This document shows, piece after piece, positions 26,145-39,446 of a stretch of 64,000 bases of DNA; the stretch's first letter is position 1; every line of letters starts with the position of its first letter. The notes beneath the pieces are model-generated. The model had not been told where the DNA came from, searched no databases, and worked only from the letters and a program-made list of their open reading frames with translations. The position numbers were made by a program, and so were the translations under genes. The stretch is taken from assembly GCF_009569385.1 (NCBI RefSeq), contig NZ_WBOF01000001.1, positions 4,875,501-4,939,500 of the forward strand, in the 5' to 3' direction. This stretch comes from Streptomyces kaniharaensis. Lineage in GTDB: Bacteria > Actinomycetota > Actinomycetes > Streptomycetales > Streptomycetaceae.

Positions 26145-26229
26145 ATAACTGAATGCCAGCTTGCTGTGGCATGCTCATGCTTCCGGCGCACTTCCTGCCC
26201 AGTGTGCCGCGAACGTGAGGGGGAGCATC

Positions 26230-26691
26230 ATGGCTACTTCCGAGTCCGGTGCCGCCGTGAACGGCGCCCGTCGACCCAATGACGACCCGAGCCGCCCGAT
26301 CCTCGAGCAGATCGCCGACAAGTGGTCGATGACCGTCCTGGCGGTCCTCAGCGAGCCCAAGCGGTTCAACGAGATCAAGCGTCAGTTGGAGGGGGTGACC
26401 CAGCGGGTGCTGACCCAGACCCTGCGCCGGTTGGAGCGCAACGGGATGATCAGACGTCGGGTGCTGCCGACCTCGCCGGTCGGGGTCGAGTACTCGCTGA
26501 CCCGGCTCGGCGAATCCCTGCGAGAGCCGTTCAGCCGGCTGCACACCTGGGCCGTCGACAACACGGACGAGATCCGGGCGCACCAGAAGGAATACGACCG
26601 GCGGATGCTCGATTACGGAACCCCCCTGCCCCCGGGGCCCGCCTCGGCTCCCCCGGGCGGATCCCCCGAAGGGCGTCCCTCGATGCTGTGA
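26230..26691 (+). CDS. HxlR-family winged-helix transcriptional regulator
   Basis: A 153-residue regulator with the family signature: ILEQIADKWSMTVLAVLSEP, FNEIKRQLEGVTQRVLTQTL, then RRLERNGMIRRRVL for the wing. The C terminus is a Pro/Gly-rich tail. GAGGGGGAG upstream of the ATG at 26230 is a strong ribosome binding site. HxlR proteins are DNA-binding repressors or activators, often redox- or electrophile-responsive, though no cysteine is evident here. As the last gene of the RiPP region it may control the exporter or the divergent promoters at 6652-6954. Confidence 0.85.
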   Translation: MATSESGAAVNGARRPNDDPSRPILEQIADKWSMTVLAVLSEPKRFNEIKRQLEGVTQRVLTQTLRRLERNGMIRRRVLPTSPVGVEYSLTRLGESLREPFSRLHTWAVDNTDEIRAHQKEYDRRMLDYGTPLPPGPASAPPGGSPEGRPSML

Positions 26692-26797
26692 CCGCCGCGT
26701 GGCGCAGGGGGCGTCGATGCCATCGCGCCCGCGCGAGGCCGGTGGGACCAACCGTCCTTGGTCGGCATCGCGCGTAGACCATGCGCGTAGAGTGTGC

Positions 26798-26827
26798 TTG
26801 ACCTGTGGTGTTGATCGCCCCTACGGT
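26798..26827 (+). promoter_or_regulatory. sigma-70-like promoter of the acid phosphatase gene
   Basis: TTGACC (26798-26803) and TACGGT (26822-26827) are separated by 18 bases, about 80 bases before the phosphatase ATG. Confidence 0.45.
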
Positions 26828-26907
26828 TCGGGCATCACGCAGCCGCCACATCGGTTCGACGGGCGAGTCACGCCCTCCCGGCCTGCGGCAGAAGGAGCAA
26901 AACCCTC

Positions 26908-27693
26908 ATGCTCGACAGCACCCTGACGTCCCGTACGCGGAAGCTGACCACCCTTGCCGTCGGCGTTGTCGCCGGCGCGGTGGTGGTCGGCGGGGGGATA
27001 GCGGCGGCCGACGCCGCCGCCCCCAAGACTGACCGTCAGATCACGAACATGACTGACGAGGTGGCCAAGATCAAGGCGTACTACGGTGACACCGTCGACG
27101 CCAAGGGCGAGCACTGGGCCTCCCCGGACAGCAACTACGCCAACCAGGTCCGGGGCATCGAGTCCCAGGCGAAGAAGTACCTGGCGCAGCGCGTCAAGCA
27201 CGACCACTCCGGCAAGAAGGCCATCGTCCTCGACGTCGACGACACCTCGCTGTCCACGTACAACTACGAGCTGGAGACCACCTTCGTCTACAGCCCGGCG
27301 GGCAACGCCCAGTACATCGCCACGAAGACCATGCCGGCCGTCTTCGGCATGAACGACCTGGCGACCTGGGCAGAGCAGCAGGGCTACACGGTCTTCTACA
27401 TCACCGGCCGCCCCGAGGAGCAGCGCACCCCCACGGCGGCCAACCTCGCCGCCGTCGGATTCCCCGCCGCGGACTCTTCGCACCTGTTCATGAAGAACAA
27501 GACCTCGCCCGCGCCGTACCTGCCGTGCGGGGCGAACTGCACCGTCACCGAGTACAAGTCCGGTACCCGGGCCCACATCGAGAGCCTCGGTTACGACATC
27601 GTGGGCAACTTCGGCGACCAGAACAGCGACCTGGCCGGCGGCCACGCGGACAAGGGCTTCAAGCTGCCCAACCCGATGTACTACCTGCCGTAG
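26908..27693 (+). CDS. secreted HAD-family acid phosphatase
   Basis: A 261-residue exported phosphatase of the class B/plant-VSP-like HAD group. The N terminus has a charged stretch (LTSRTRKLTT) followed by a hydrophobic core (LAVGVVAGAVVVGGGIAAA) and a likely AxA cleavage site near residue 37. The catalytic nucleophile motif is VLDVDDTSLS; ITGRPEEQR is motif II. A GAAGGAGC ribosome binding site precedes ATG 26908. It probably scavenges phosphate from organic esters outside the cell. It has its own promoter and following hairpin, so it seems unrelated to the neighbouring clusters. Confidence 0.85.
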   Translation: MLDSTLTSRTRKLTTLAVGVVAGAVVVGGGIAAADAAAPKTDRQITNMTDEVAKIKAYYGDTVDAKGEHWASPDSNYANQVRGIESQAKKYLAQRVKHDHSGKKAIVLDVDDTSLSTYNYELETTFVYSPAGNAQYIATKTMPAVFGMNDLATWAEQQGYTVFYITGRPEEQRTPTAANLAAVGFPAADSSHLFMKNKTSPAPYLPCGANCTVTEYKSGTRAHIESLGYDIVGNFGDQNSDLAGGHADKGFKLPNPMYYLP

Positions 27694-27701
27694 GCCGTTG
27701 G

Positions 27702-27763
27702 CCGCCGGGCCTGCCGCGCGTCGTTCCGGGGGCGGAGACGGCACGGGCGGCAGGCTCCGGCGG
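27702..27763 (+). terminator. long hairpin after the acid phosphatase gene
   Basis: Arm CCGCCGGGCCTGCCGC (27702-27717) pairs with GCGGCAGGCTCCGGCGG (27747-27763) with one bulged base; the loop is about 29 bases. No U-tract, as usual in high-GC actinomycetes. Confidence 0.45.
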
Positions 27764-27959
27764 TCGGCACGCCGAAAGCCGGGGCGGCGGTGACGGCTGG
27801 TCGACGTCGGCGGTGATCTCCGCGGCGCGACGCCCGTGCACCGGTGGCCGCTCTGGCATGATGAGGTTTCTGTACGACCGCTTCCGCACCCGTTCGTCGT
27901 CCGCTCACGTCCGAGTCGCGGGACACGGTCTTCGGCGCGAACTCAGGGGTGGATCAGGG

Positions 27960-28643
27960 ATGTTCAAGGGCCAGACGCTCGTCTTCGATGCCGACGACAC
28001 GCTGTGGGAGAACAACGTGCTCTTCGAGCGCGTCATCGACGGCTTTCTGAACTGGGTCTCCGCTCCGGAGGAGCGCGGCCGCACCAGGACGCTTCTCGAC
28101 GAGATCGAGGCGAAGAACGCGGTGTCGCTCGGGTACGGCGCGGAGATGTTCCGGCAGAGCCTGCGGGACTGCCTGGAGGTCGTCAACGGCCGAATCCCGA
28201 CGGCCGAGGAGAACGCCCGCATCGAAGAACTCCTCACCCCCCTGACGGACCGTGGGGTCGAGCTCATCGAGGGCGTCGCCGAGACCCTGGTCGCACTCGC
28301 CGAGAACCACGAACTGCTGCTGCTCACCAAGGGAAACCTGGAGGAGCAGCAGCGGAAGGTGGACGCCTCCCGCATCGCCCACCACTTCCGCAGCATCCAC
28401 ATCGTCCCCGAGAAGAACGTGGACACCTACCGGCAGCTCACCGCCGACCTCGGCCTGGACGCCGGCCGGACCTGGATGATCGGCAACTCGCCCAAGTCCG
28501 ACATCCTGCCCGCGCTCCGGGCCGGCCTGAAGGCCGTCTACATCCCGCACGAGCACACCTGGGTGCTGGAGCACGAGGAGTTCCGGCCCGAGGACGCGAC
28601 GCTCGCGCTGCGCGGCTTCGCCGAGTTGCTGGAGCACTTCTGA
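27960..28643 (+). CDS. HAD-family hydrolase
   Basis: A 227-residue haloacid-dehalogenase-type phosphatase. Motif I is VFDADDTLWENN, motif II LLLTKGN, and motif III WMIGNSPKSDI; the helical cap lies between motifs I and II. The length fits the soluble small-molecule phosphatase group (YjjG/phosphoglycolate type). ATG 27960 is taken because family members begin immediately before the DxDxT strand; the upstream ribosome binding site is weak. No clear link to either cluster; a strong hairpin follows. Confidence 0.8.
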   Translation: MFKGQTLVFDADDTLWENNVLFERVIDGFLNWVSAPEERGRTRTLLDEIEAKNAVSLGYGAEMFRQSLRDCLEVVNGRIPTAEENARIEELLTPLTDRGVELIEGVAETLVALAENHELLLLTKGNLEEQQRKVDASRIAHHFRSIHIVPEKNVDTYRQLTADLGLDAGRTWMIGNSPKSDILPALRAGLKAVYIPHEHTWVLEHEEFRPEDATLALRGFAELLEHF

Positions 28644-28948
28644 TCCACCCGCTCCGCTAGAAGCCGCAGCCGTACGGGCAGCCCCTCCTACACCTGGAGG
28701 TGCTGCCCGTCGTGCGTTTCAGAGGCCGACTCCCCGCCCGCGCGGCGGCCGGACGGCCTCTTCTCCGTCGTCGCTCGATCTCCCACCCGTACCTTCCGTA
28801 GGGCGAAGGGTGCTTCCACCCCGCGTCGGTCTCCGTCGCGGCCGGTAGGGGTGCGGTGCGGTCGGGATAGGGGTGGATCGCTGTGTCGGGGTGAGTGGGA
28901 CTCCGGATTCAATGCTCCGCGGGACGGGATGGGGCGGAAAGGGCGGGC
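28644..28948. other. intergenic region between HAD hydrolase and region B operon
   Basis: 305 bases without a convincing gene. A terminator-like hairpin lies at 28676-28708. The remainder is GC-rich and presumably contains the promoter for the thioesterase-panD-methyl-cycle operon, but no clear -35/-10 pair was seen. Confidence 0.4.
28676..28708 (+). terminator. hairpin terminator after the HAD hydrolase
   Basis: GGGCAGCCCCTCC (28676-28688) pairs with GGAGGTGCTGCCC (28696-28708) with a single mismatch and a 7-base loop, 32 bases after the stop codon. Confidence 0.6.
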
Positions 28949-29125
28949 GTGGACGGGCTTCGGGTCGAGCGGGGCTCGGTGGCGGACGACGAACTCGCCG
29001 CCGTTACCGTGGTGTTGATCGCTGCGCTGCGCCGGCGCCGCCCCGCTGCGGCCGGCTGGCCGGCAGCCGGGCGGGCACGGTGGCGAGCGGTGGGCTACCG
29101 GGCCCCGGGGGCGTGGGACGAATGA
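28949..29125 (+). CDS. accE: acyl-CoA carboxylase epsilon subunit
   Basis: A 58-residue protein that fits the small actinomycete acyl-CoA carboxylase epsilon subunit: LRVERGSVADDELAAVTVVL is the conserved helix and the C terminus has W-x-GYRAPGAWDE. In the family this subunit bridges the biotinylated alpha and carboxyltransferase beta subunits and raises activity. No beta- or alpha-subunit gene is visible in the window, so it is an orphan copy that would have to dock onto a carboxylase encoded elsewhere, raising malonyl-CoA supply for the KS-AT module (inference). GTG 28949 is chosen on family length; it lies 22 bases before the thioesterase gene. Confidence 0.68.
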   Translation: MDGLRVERGSVADDELAAVTVVLIAALRRRRPAAAGWPAAGRARWRAVGYRAPGAWDE

Positions 29126-29147
29126 CGAACGGAAGCGAGGACGGGCA

Positions 29148-29909
29148 GTGACGACAGCGACGGAGGAATGGGTGCGCCGGTTCCACCCCGCCGACCAGGC
29201 TCCGGCCAGGTTGGTGTGTTTCCCGCACGCGGGCGGTTCGGCGCCGTACTTCTACCACGTGGGGCGGATGCTGGCCCCCGGGCTGGACGTTCTGGCGGTG
29301 CAGTACCCGGGCCGGCAGGAGCGCCGCCACGAGCCGGTGATCGACTCGGTGCCGGAGCTGGCCGACCGGGTGGTGGAGCAGTTGCGGCCGTGGCTGGACC
29401 GGCCGTTCGCGCTGTTCGGGCACAGCCTGGGCGCCGTCCTGGCCTACGAGGTGGCGCGCCGGCTGGAGGCGGAGGGCCGGCGGCCGCTCGGTCTGCTGGC
29501 TTCCGGGCACCGGGCGCCGCACGTGGAGCGGCACAACACCGCGCACCTGCTGGACGACGACGGGCTGATCGCCGAGCTGCGCCGGCTGAGCGGCACCGAC
29601 GACGCCCTGCTGGCCGACGACGAGCTGCTGCGGCTGGTGCTGCCGTGCGTGCGCGGCGACTACAAGGCGGCGGAGACGTACACCTATCGCCCCGGGCCGC
29701 CGCTGGCCTGCCCGATCGTGGGCCTCACCGGCGACGCGGACCCGCTGGTGTCGGTCGCCGAGGCGCGCGGCTGGGTGGACCACACGACCGGCGGCTTCGA
29801 GCTGGACGTCCACCCGGGCGGCCACTTCTACCTGAACGATCACGTGCCGGCCCTGGTGGAGCGGATCCGCGGGTTCGTTGCACGAGAGCTCGCGAACGTC
29901 AACTCATAG
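29148..29909 (+). CDS. type II thioesterase, copy 1
   Basis: A 253-residue alpha/beta hydrolase of the GrsT/RifR editing thioesterase family. Motifs are VCFPHAGGSAPYF, the nucleophile Ser93 in FGHSLGA, an Asp in GDADPLVS and the catalytic His in GGHFYLND. Such enzymes remove aberrant acyl groups from carrier proteins of PKS or NRPS systems. It is the second gene of an operon that continues with panD, another thioesterase and the methyl cycle. It starts with GTG 29148. Confidence 0.88.
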   Translation: MTTATEEWVRRFHPADQAPARLVCFPHAGGSAPYFYHVGRMLAPGLDVLAVQYPGRQERRHEPVIDSVPELADRVVEQLRPWLDRPFALFGHSLGAVLAYEVARRLEAEGRRPLGLLASGHRAPHVERHNTAHLLDDDGLIAELRRLSGTDDALLADDELLRLVLPCVRGDYKAAETYTYRPGPPLACPIVGLTGDADPLVSVAEARGWVDHTTGGFELDVHPGGHFYLNDHVPALVERIRGFVARELANVNS

Positions 29910-29928
29910 ACCACACGGGGGAGTTCCC

Positions 29929-30348
29929 ATGTACCGCACCATGTTCAAGTCCAAGATCCACCGGGCCACGGTGACCCAGGCCGACCTGCACTACGTCGGA
30001 TCCGTCACCATCGACGCCGACCTGCTCGACGCCGCCGACCTGCTGCCCGGCGAGAAGGTCGACATCGTCGACATCGACAACGGCAACCGGCTCTCCACCT
30101 ACGTCATCGAGGGCCCGCGCGGCACCGGCGTCATCGGCATCAACGGCGCCGCCGCCCGCCTCATCAGCCCCGGAGACCTCGTCATCATCATCGCCTACGC
30201 GACCGTGACCAACGCCGAGGCCCCCGCCCTGGAGCCGCGCGTGGTCTTCGTCGACGAGACCAACCGGATCGTCCACCAGGGCAGCGACCCGGCCGACGTG
30301 CCCGCGGGCAGCGGCCTCTTCCGCGGCGACCTGGTCGCGGCCGGGTGA
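29929..30348 (+). CDS. panD: aspartate 1-decarboxylase
   Basis: A 139-residue pyruvoyl enzyme that makes beta-alanine, the precursor of pantothenate and CoA. The self-cleavage site is Gly24-Ser25 (HYVGSVTID), with the substrate-binding region YVIEGPRGTGVIGINGAAAR. A GGGGGAG ribosome binding site precedes ATG 29929. The length is normal for actinobacteria. Its position between two editing thioesterases is unusual; it may secure CoA/phosphopantetheine for the carrier proteins downstream or provide beta-alanine as a building block. The stop overlaps the next gene. Confidence 0.93.
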   Translation: MYRTMFKSKIHRATVTQADLHYVGSVTIDADLLDAADLLPGEKVDIVDIDNGNRLSTYVIEGPRGTGVIGINGAAARLISPGDLVIIIAYATVTNAEAPALEPRVVFVDETNRIVHQGSDPADVPAGSGLFRGDLVAAG

Positions 30349-31160
30349 GCCCGGTGGTCCTGCCCGTCGCGGCCGGCCGGGGGCGGGCGCTGACCGCGCA
30401 CTGGGGCCCCTGGCTGCGCCGCTACCACGGGCCGCCGGCGCGACCGGCCGCCACGCTGGTCTGCTTCCCGCACGCGGGCGGGGCGGCGAGCTTCTTCCAC
30501 CGCTACTCCGAGGCCCTGTCCGCCCGGTACGACGTCCTGGCGGTGCAGTACCCGGGGCGCCAGGACCGGTACGCGGAGCGGCGGTTGGAGACCGTCGCCG
30601 AACTGGCCGACGGGATCGCCGGCGCGATCGCGGAGACGGTGACGGGCAACCGCCCGCTGGCGTTCTTCGGACACAGCATGGGCGCCGTCCTCGCCTTCGA
30701 GACCGCCCTGCGGCTGGAGGCGCACCGGGCCGGCCCGGCGCCGAGCCTGCTGTTCGTCTCCGCCCGGCGCGCACCGGGGCTGCGCCGGGAGGACGGCTTC
30801 CACCGGCTCGGCGACCAGGAGCTGCTGCGCGAGCTCAGGAAGCTGGGCGGCACGGACGCGCGGCTGCTGGACGACCCCGAGCTGTTCGCGATGGTGGCGC
30901 CGACCATCCGCGCCGACTTCGCCGCGGTGGAGAACTACCGCGCGGAGGACGACAGCCGGGTGCGCTGCCGCGTCGTCGCGATGCTCGGCGACCAGGACCC
31001 GCGGGTCGACCTCGAACAGGCCGCGGCCTGGCGGGACCACACGATCGGCTCCTTCGACCTCCGGGTCTTCCCGGGCGGCCACTTCTACCTGGCCGAACAC
31101 GAGCGGGAGGTCCTGGCGACCGTCACCGCGCAGCTGGACCGGGCCGACGAATCGGCCTGA
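30345..31160 (+). CDS. type II thioesterase, copy 2
   Basis: A 271-residue paralogue of the thioesterase at 29148: VCFPHAGGAASFF, AVQYPGRQDR, the nucleophile Ser in FGHSMGAVLA, LGDQDPRVD for the acid and GGHFYLAEH for the His. The GTG at 30345 overlaps the panD stop. Two editing thioesterases in one operon suggest two carrier-protein lines to keep clear, which matches the two stand-alone ACPs of the neighbouring operon. Confidence 0.87.
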   Translation: MSPVVLPVAAGRGRALTAHWGPWLRRYHGPPARPAATLVCFPHAGGAASFFHRYSEALSARYDVLAVQYPGRQDRYAERRLETVAELADGIAGAIAETVTGNRPLAFFGHSMGAVLAFETALRLEAHRAGPAPSLLFVSARRAPGLRREDGFHRLGDQELLRELRKLGGTDARLLDDPELFAMVAPTIRADFAAVENYRAEDDSRVRCRVVAMLGDQDPRVDLEQAAAWRDHTIGSFDLRVFPGGHFYLAEHEREVLATVTAQLDRADESA

Positions 31161-31190
31161 GTTATCGACTCACCTCTTGGAGAACCCCTT

Positions 31191-32414
31191 ATGTCCCGCC
31201 GTCTGTTCACCTCGGAGTCCGTGACCGAGGGGCACCCCGACAAGATCGCCGACCAGATCAGCGACACCATCCTCGACGCTCTCCTGCGGGAGGACCCGAC
31301 GTCCCGGGTCGCCGTGGAGACGCTCATCACCACCGGCCAGGTGCACGTGGCCGGCGAGGTGACCACCAAGGCGTACGCGCCGATCGCCCAGCTCGTCCGG
31401 GACAAGATCCTGGAGATCGGCTACGACAGCTCCAAGAAGGGCTTCGACGGCGCCTCGTGTGGCGTGTCGGTGTCCATCGGTGCGCAGTCGCCGGACATCG
31501 CGCAGGGTGTGGACACGGCGTACGAGGCCCGTGTCGAGGGTGCCTCCCAGGGGGACGACGCGGATGACCTGGACAAGCAGGGTGCGGGCGACCAGGGTCT
31601 GATGTTCGGGTACGCGTCGGACGAGACGCCCGAGCTGATGCCGCTGCCGATCACCCTGGCCCACCGGCTCTCGCGCCGGCTGACCGAGGTGCGCAAGAAC
31701 GGGACGATCCCGTACCTGCGTCCCGACGGCAAGACCCAGGTCACCATCGAGTACGACGGTGACAAGGCCGTCCGCCTGGACACCGTGGTCGTCTCGACCC
31801 AGCACGCCTCCGACATCGACCTGGAGTCGCTGCTGACCCCGGACATCCGCGAGTTCGTCGTGGAGCCGGAGCTGAAGGCGCTGGCCGAGCAGGGCATCAA
31901 GCTGACCACCGACGGCTACCGGCTGCTGGTCAACCCGACCGGGCGGTTCGAGATCGGCGGTCCGATGGGTGACGCCGGGCTGACCGGCCGCAAGATCATC
32001 ATCGACACGTACGGCGGCATGGCCCGTCACGGTGGTGGCGCGTTCTCGGGCAAGGACCCGTCCAAGGTGGACCGTTCGGCCGCGTACGCGATGCGCTGGG
32101 TGGCGAAGAACATCGTCGCCGCGGGTCTGGCGCGCCGGGCCGAGGTGCAGGTCGCGTACGCGATCGGCAAGGCCGAGCCGGTGGGTCTGTTCGTGGAGAC
32201 CTTCGGCACCGAGTCGGTGCCGGTGCTGGCGATCCAGAAGGCCGTCACCGAGGTGTTCGACCTGCGTCCGGCCGCGATCATCCGCGACCTGGACCTGCTG
32301 CGGCCGATCTACTCGCAGACCGCCGCGTACGGCCACTTCGGCCGTGAGCTGCCGGACTTCACCTGGGAGCGCACCGACCGGGCCGAGCAGCTCCGCCGGG
32401 CAGCCGGGCGCTGA
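31191..32414 (+). CDS. metK: S-adenosylmethionine synthetase
   Basis: A 407-residue enzyme forming SAM from methionine and ATP. Family signatures are SVTEGHPDKIADQISD at the N terminus, GAGDQGLMFGYA for the ATP site, and GGGAFSGKDPSKVDRSAAY. The ribosome binding site TTGGAG precedes ATG 31191. It begins a complete methyl-cycle cassette (metK, adenosine kinase, metH, metF, ahcY). A chromosomal housekeeping metK is usually elsewhere in actinomycetes, so this is probably a dedicated extra copy (inference). Confidence 0.95.
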   Translation: MSRRLFTSESVTEGHPDKIADQISDTILDALLREDPTSRVAVETLITTGQVHVAGEVTTKAYAPIAQLVRDKILEIGYDSSKKGFDGASCGVSVSIGAQSPDIAQGVDTAYEARVEGASQGDDADDLDKQGAGDQGLMFGYASDETPELMPLPITLAHRLSRRLTEVRKNGTIPYLRPDGKTQVTIEYDGDKAVRLDTVVVSTQHASDIDLESLLTPDIREFVVEPELKALAEQGIKLTTDGYRLLVNPTGRFEIGGPMGDAGLTGRKIIIDTYGGMARHGGGAFSGKDPSKVDRSAAYAMRWVAKNIVAAGLARRAEVQVAYAIGKAEPVGLFVETFGTESVPVLAIQKAVTEVFDLRPAAIIRDLDLLRPIYSQTAAYGHFGRELPDFTWERTDRAEQLRRAAGR

Positions 32415-32462
32415 CCCGCCGCTCCGCCGACCGTCCCCGCCGCAGCCGACCGAAGGAGCGTC

Positions 32463-33457
32463 ATGCGGATCGCCGCCACCGGTTCCATCGCCACCGACCA
32501 TCTGTTCGTCTTCCCGGGTCGGTTCGCCGATCAGCTGGTCGCCGACCGCCTGGAGCACGTGTCGCTCTCGTTCCTGGCGGACACCCTGGAGGTCCGGCGC
32601 GGCGGGGTCGCGGCCAACATCGCGCTGGGGCTGGGGCGGCTCGGGCTGTCGCCGGTCCTGGTCGGCGCGGTCGGCGCGGACTTCGCCGAGTACGAGACCT
32701 GGCTCAAGGGGCACGGGGTCGACACCGGCGCGGTGCACGTCTCGGCCGAGCGGCAGACCGCGCGCTTCGTCTGCACCACCGACGCCGCGCAGAACCAGAT
32801 CGCGACGTTCTACGGCGGCGCGATGGCCGAGGCGCGCGAGATCGACCTGGCCGCGGTGGCGGAGCGAACCGGCGGGCTGGACCTGGTGGTCGTCTCGCCG
32901 AACGACCCGGCGGCGATGGTCCGGCACACCCGGGACTGCCGGGCGCTGGGCATCCCGTTCGCGGCCGACCCCTCGCAGCAGCTCGCCCGGCTGGAGCCGG
33001 CCGAGGCGCGCGAACTGGTCGACGGTTCGGCGCTCCTGTTCACCAACGCGTACGAGGCCGCGCTGTTGCAGGAGCGCACCGGGTGGAGCGAGGAGGAGAT
33101 CCTCTCCCGCACCGGGGTCTGGATCACCACGCTCGGCGCGCAGGGGGCCCGGATCGCCCGGGCCGGGGCCGAACCGCTCGTGGTCGAGGCCGTCCCGGTC
33201 GCGGCCGTGGCCGACCCCACCGGGGGTGGCGACGCCTTCCGGTCCGGCTATCTCGCCGCGTACGCCCAGGGCCTGGACGCGCGGCGGTCGGCGCAGCTGG
33301 GCTGCACGCTGGCGGCGGTGGTGCTGGAGGCGGTCGGCGGCCAGGAGTACCGGGTGGACCGTGCGGAGCTGGCGGCCCGGGTGCGGTCCGCCTACGGGGC
33401 GGACGCCGTCGCCGAGTTGGACATCGTGCTGGCCACCATCCCTACGGAGGAGAAGCT

Positions 33458-33461
<4 letters not shown>
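32463..33461 (+). CDS. adenosine kinase (PfkB family)
   Basis: A 332-residue sugar kinase of the actinobacterial adenosine kinase type, starting AATGSIATDHLFVFPGRFAD. The PfkB signature with catalytic Asp is DPTGGGDAFRSG; an AANIALGLGRLG segment near the N terminus binds substrate. It would phosphorylate the adenosine released by SAH hydrolase and so pull the methyl cycle forward. GGAG precedes ATG 32463. The stop overlaps metH (GTGA). Confidence 0.9.
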
Positions 33462-36945
<3,484 letters not shown>

Positions 36946-36949
<4 letters not shown>

Positions 36950-37837
36950 GCACGCCGAGCACGCTGAGGGAACGGCTGCGCAGCGGCGGACCGACGTTCT
37001 CGTTCGAGTTCTTCCCGGCGAGGACGGAGGCCGGCGCCCGCACGCTGTGGGAGGCGATCCGCCGCATCGAGCCGCTGGCACCGGACTTCGTGTCGGTGAC
37101 CTACGGCGCCGGCGGCACCTCGCGGGACCGCACGGTCGAGATGACCCGCCGGATCGCGACCGAGACCACCCTGCGGCCGGTCGCCCACCTCACCGCGGTC
37201 GGCCACTCGCGCGCCGAACTGCGCCGCATCATCGGCCAGTACGCGGACGCGGGCGTGCGCGACGTCCTCGCGCTGCGCGGCGACCCGCCGGGCGACCCGC
37301 GCGGGGAGTGGCACCCGCACCCCGATGGCTTCCACCACGCGCACGAACTGGTCAGCCTGGTCAGGGAGTCCGGCGACTTCAGCGTCGGCGTGGCCGCCTT
37401 CCCCGAGCGCCACCCGCGCTCGCCCGACTGGGAGAGCGACATCCGGCACTTCGTCGCCAAGTGCCGGGCCGGGGCGGACTACGCCGTCACCCAGATGTTC
37501 TTCCGGGTCGAGGACTACCTGCGGCTGCGCGACCGGGTGGCCGCGGCCGGCTGCGACACCCCGATCATCCCGGAGATCATGCCGGCCACCGACGTCCGGC
37601 AGATCGCCCGCTTCGCCGAACTCAGCGGCGCCGTCTTCCCGGAGGACCTCGCGCACCGGCTGCACGCCGCCCGGGACGACCCGCGGGAGGGCCACCGGAT
37701 CGGCGTCGAGCACGCCACCGCGATGGCCCGGCAGCTGCTCTCCGAGGGCGCTCCCGGCCTGCACTACATCACGCTCAACCGCTCCACGGCGACCGTGGAG
37801 ATCCACCAGAACGTCCAGACCTCTAGGAGTACCGGGC

Positions 37838-37857
<20 letters not shown>
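36946..37857 (+). CDS. metF: 5,10-methylenetetrahydrofolate reductase
   Basis: A 303-residue FAD enzyme that supplies the methyl donor for MetH. Family features are FSFEFFPARTEAGARTLWEA, SVTYGAGGTSRDRT, HLTAVGHSRAEL, LALRGDPPGDP and TQMFFRVEDYLRLRDR. The GTG at 36946 overlaps the metH stop by four bases and the 3' end overlaps ahcY by 20 bases, so methionine regeneration and SAH removal are tightly coupled. Confidence 0.94.
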
Positions 37858-39265
<1,408 letters not shown>

Positions 39266-39275
39266 CCGAACACCA

Positions 39276-39316
39276 GCGAGCGCCCGGCGTCGGAGACCCC
39301 GACGCCGGGCGCTCGC
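39276..39316 (+). terminator. strong hairpin terminator of the methyl-cycle operon
   Basis: A perfect 18-base stem (39276-39293 with 39299-39316) closed by a 5-base loop, 10 bases after the ahcY stop. It marks the end of the operon that begins at the accE/thioesterase genes. Confidence 0.85.
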
Positions 39317-39446
39317 GCGTTGCCGTCCGCCGGCACCGACGGCCCCGCAAGCAGGACTTAAGCCCGGTATCGGACCGTTACGCGCGTGGGGAGTACCGAT
39401 CGGGGGACTCCGCCGATCAGCAGACGTCGTATCCACAGGGGGAGTC

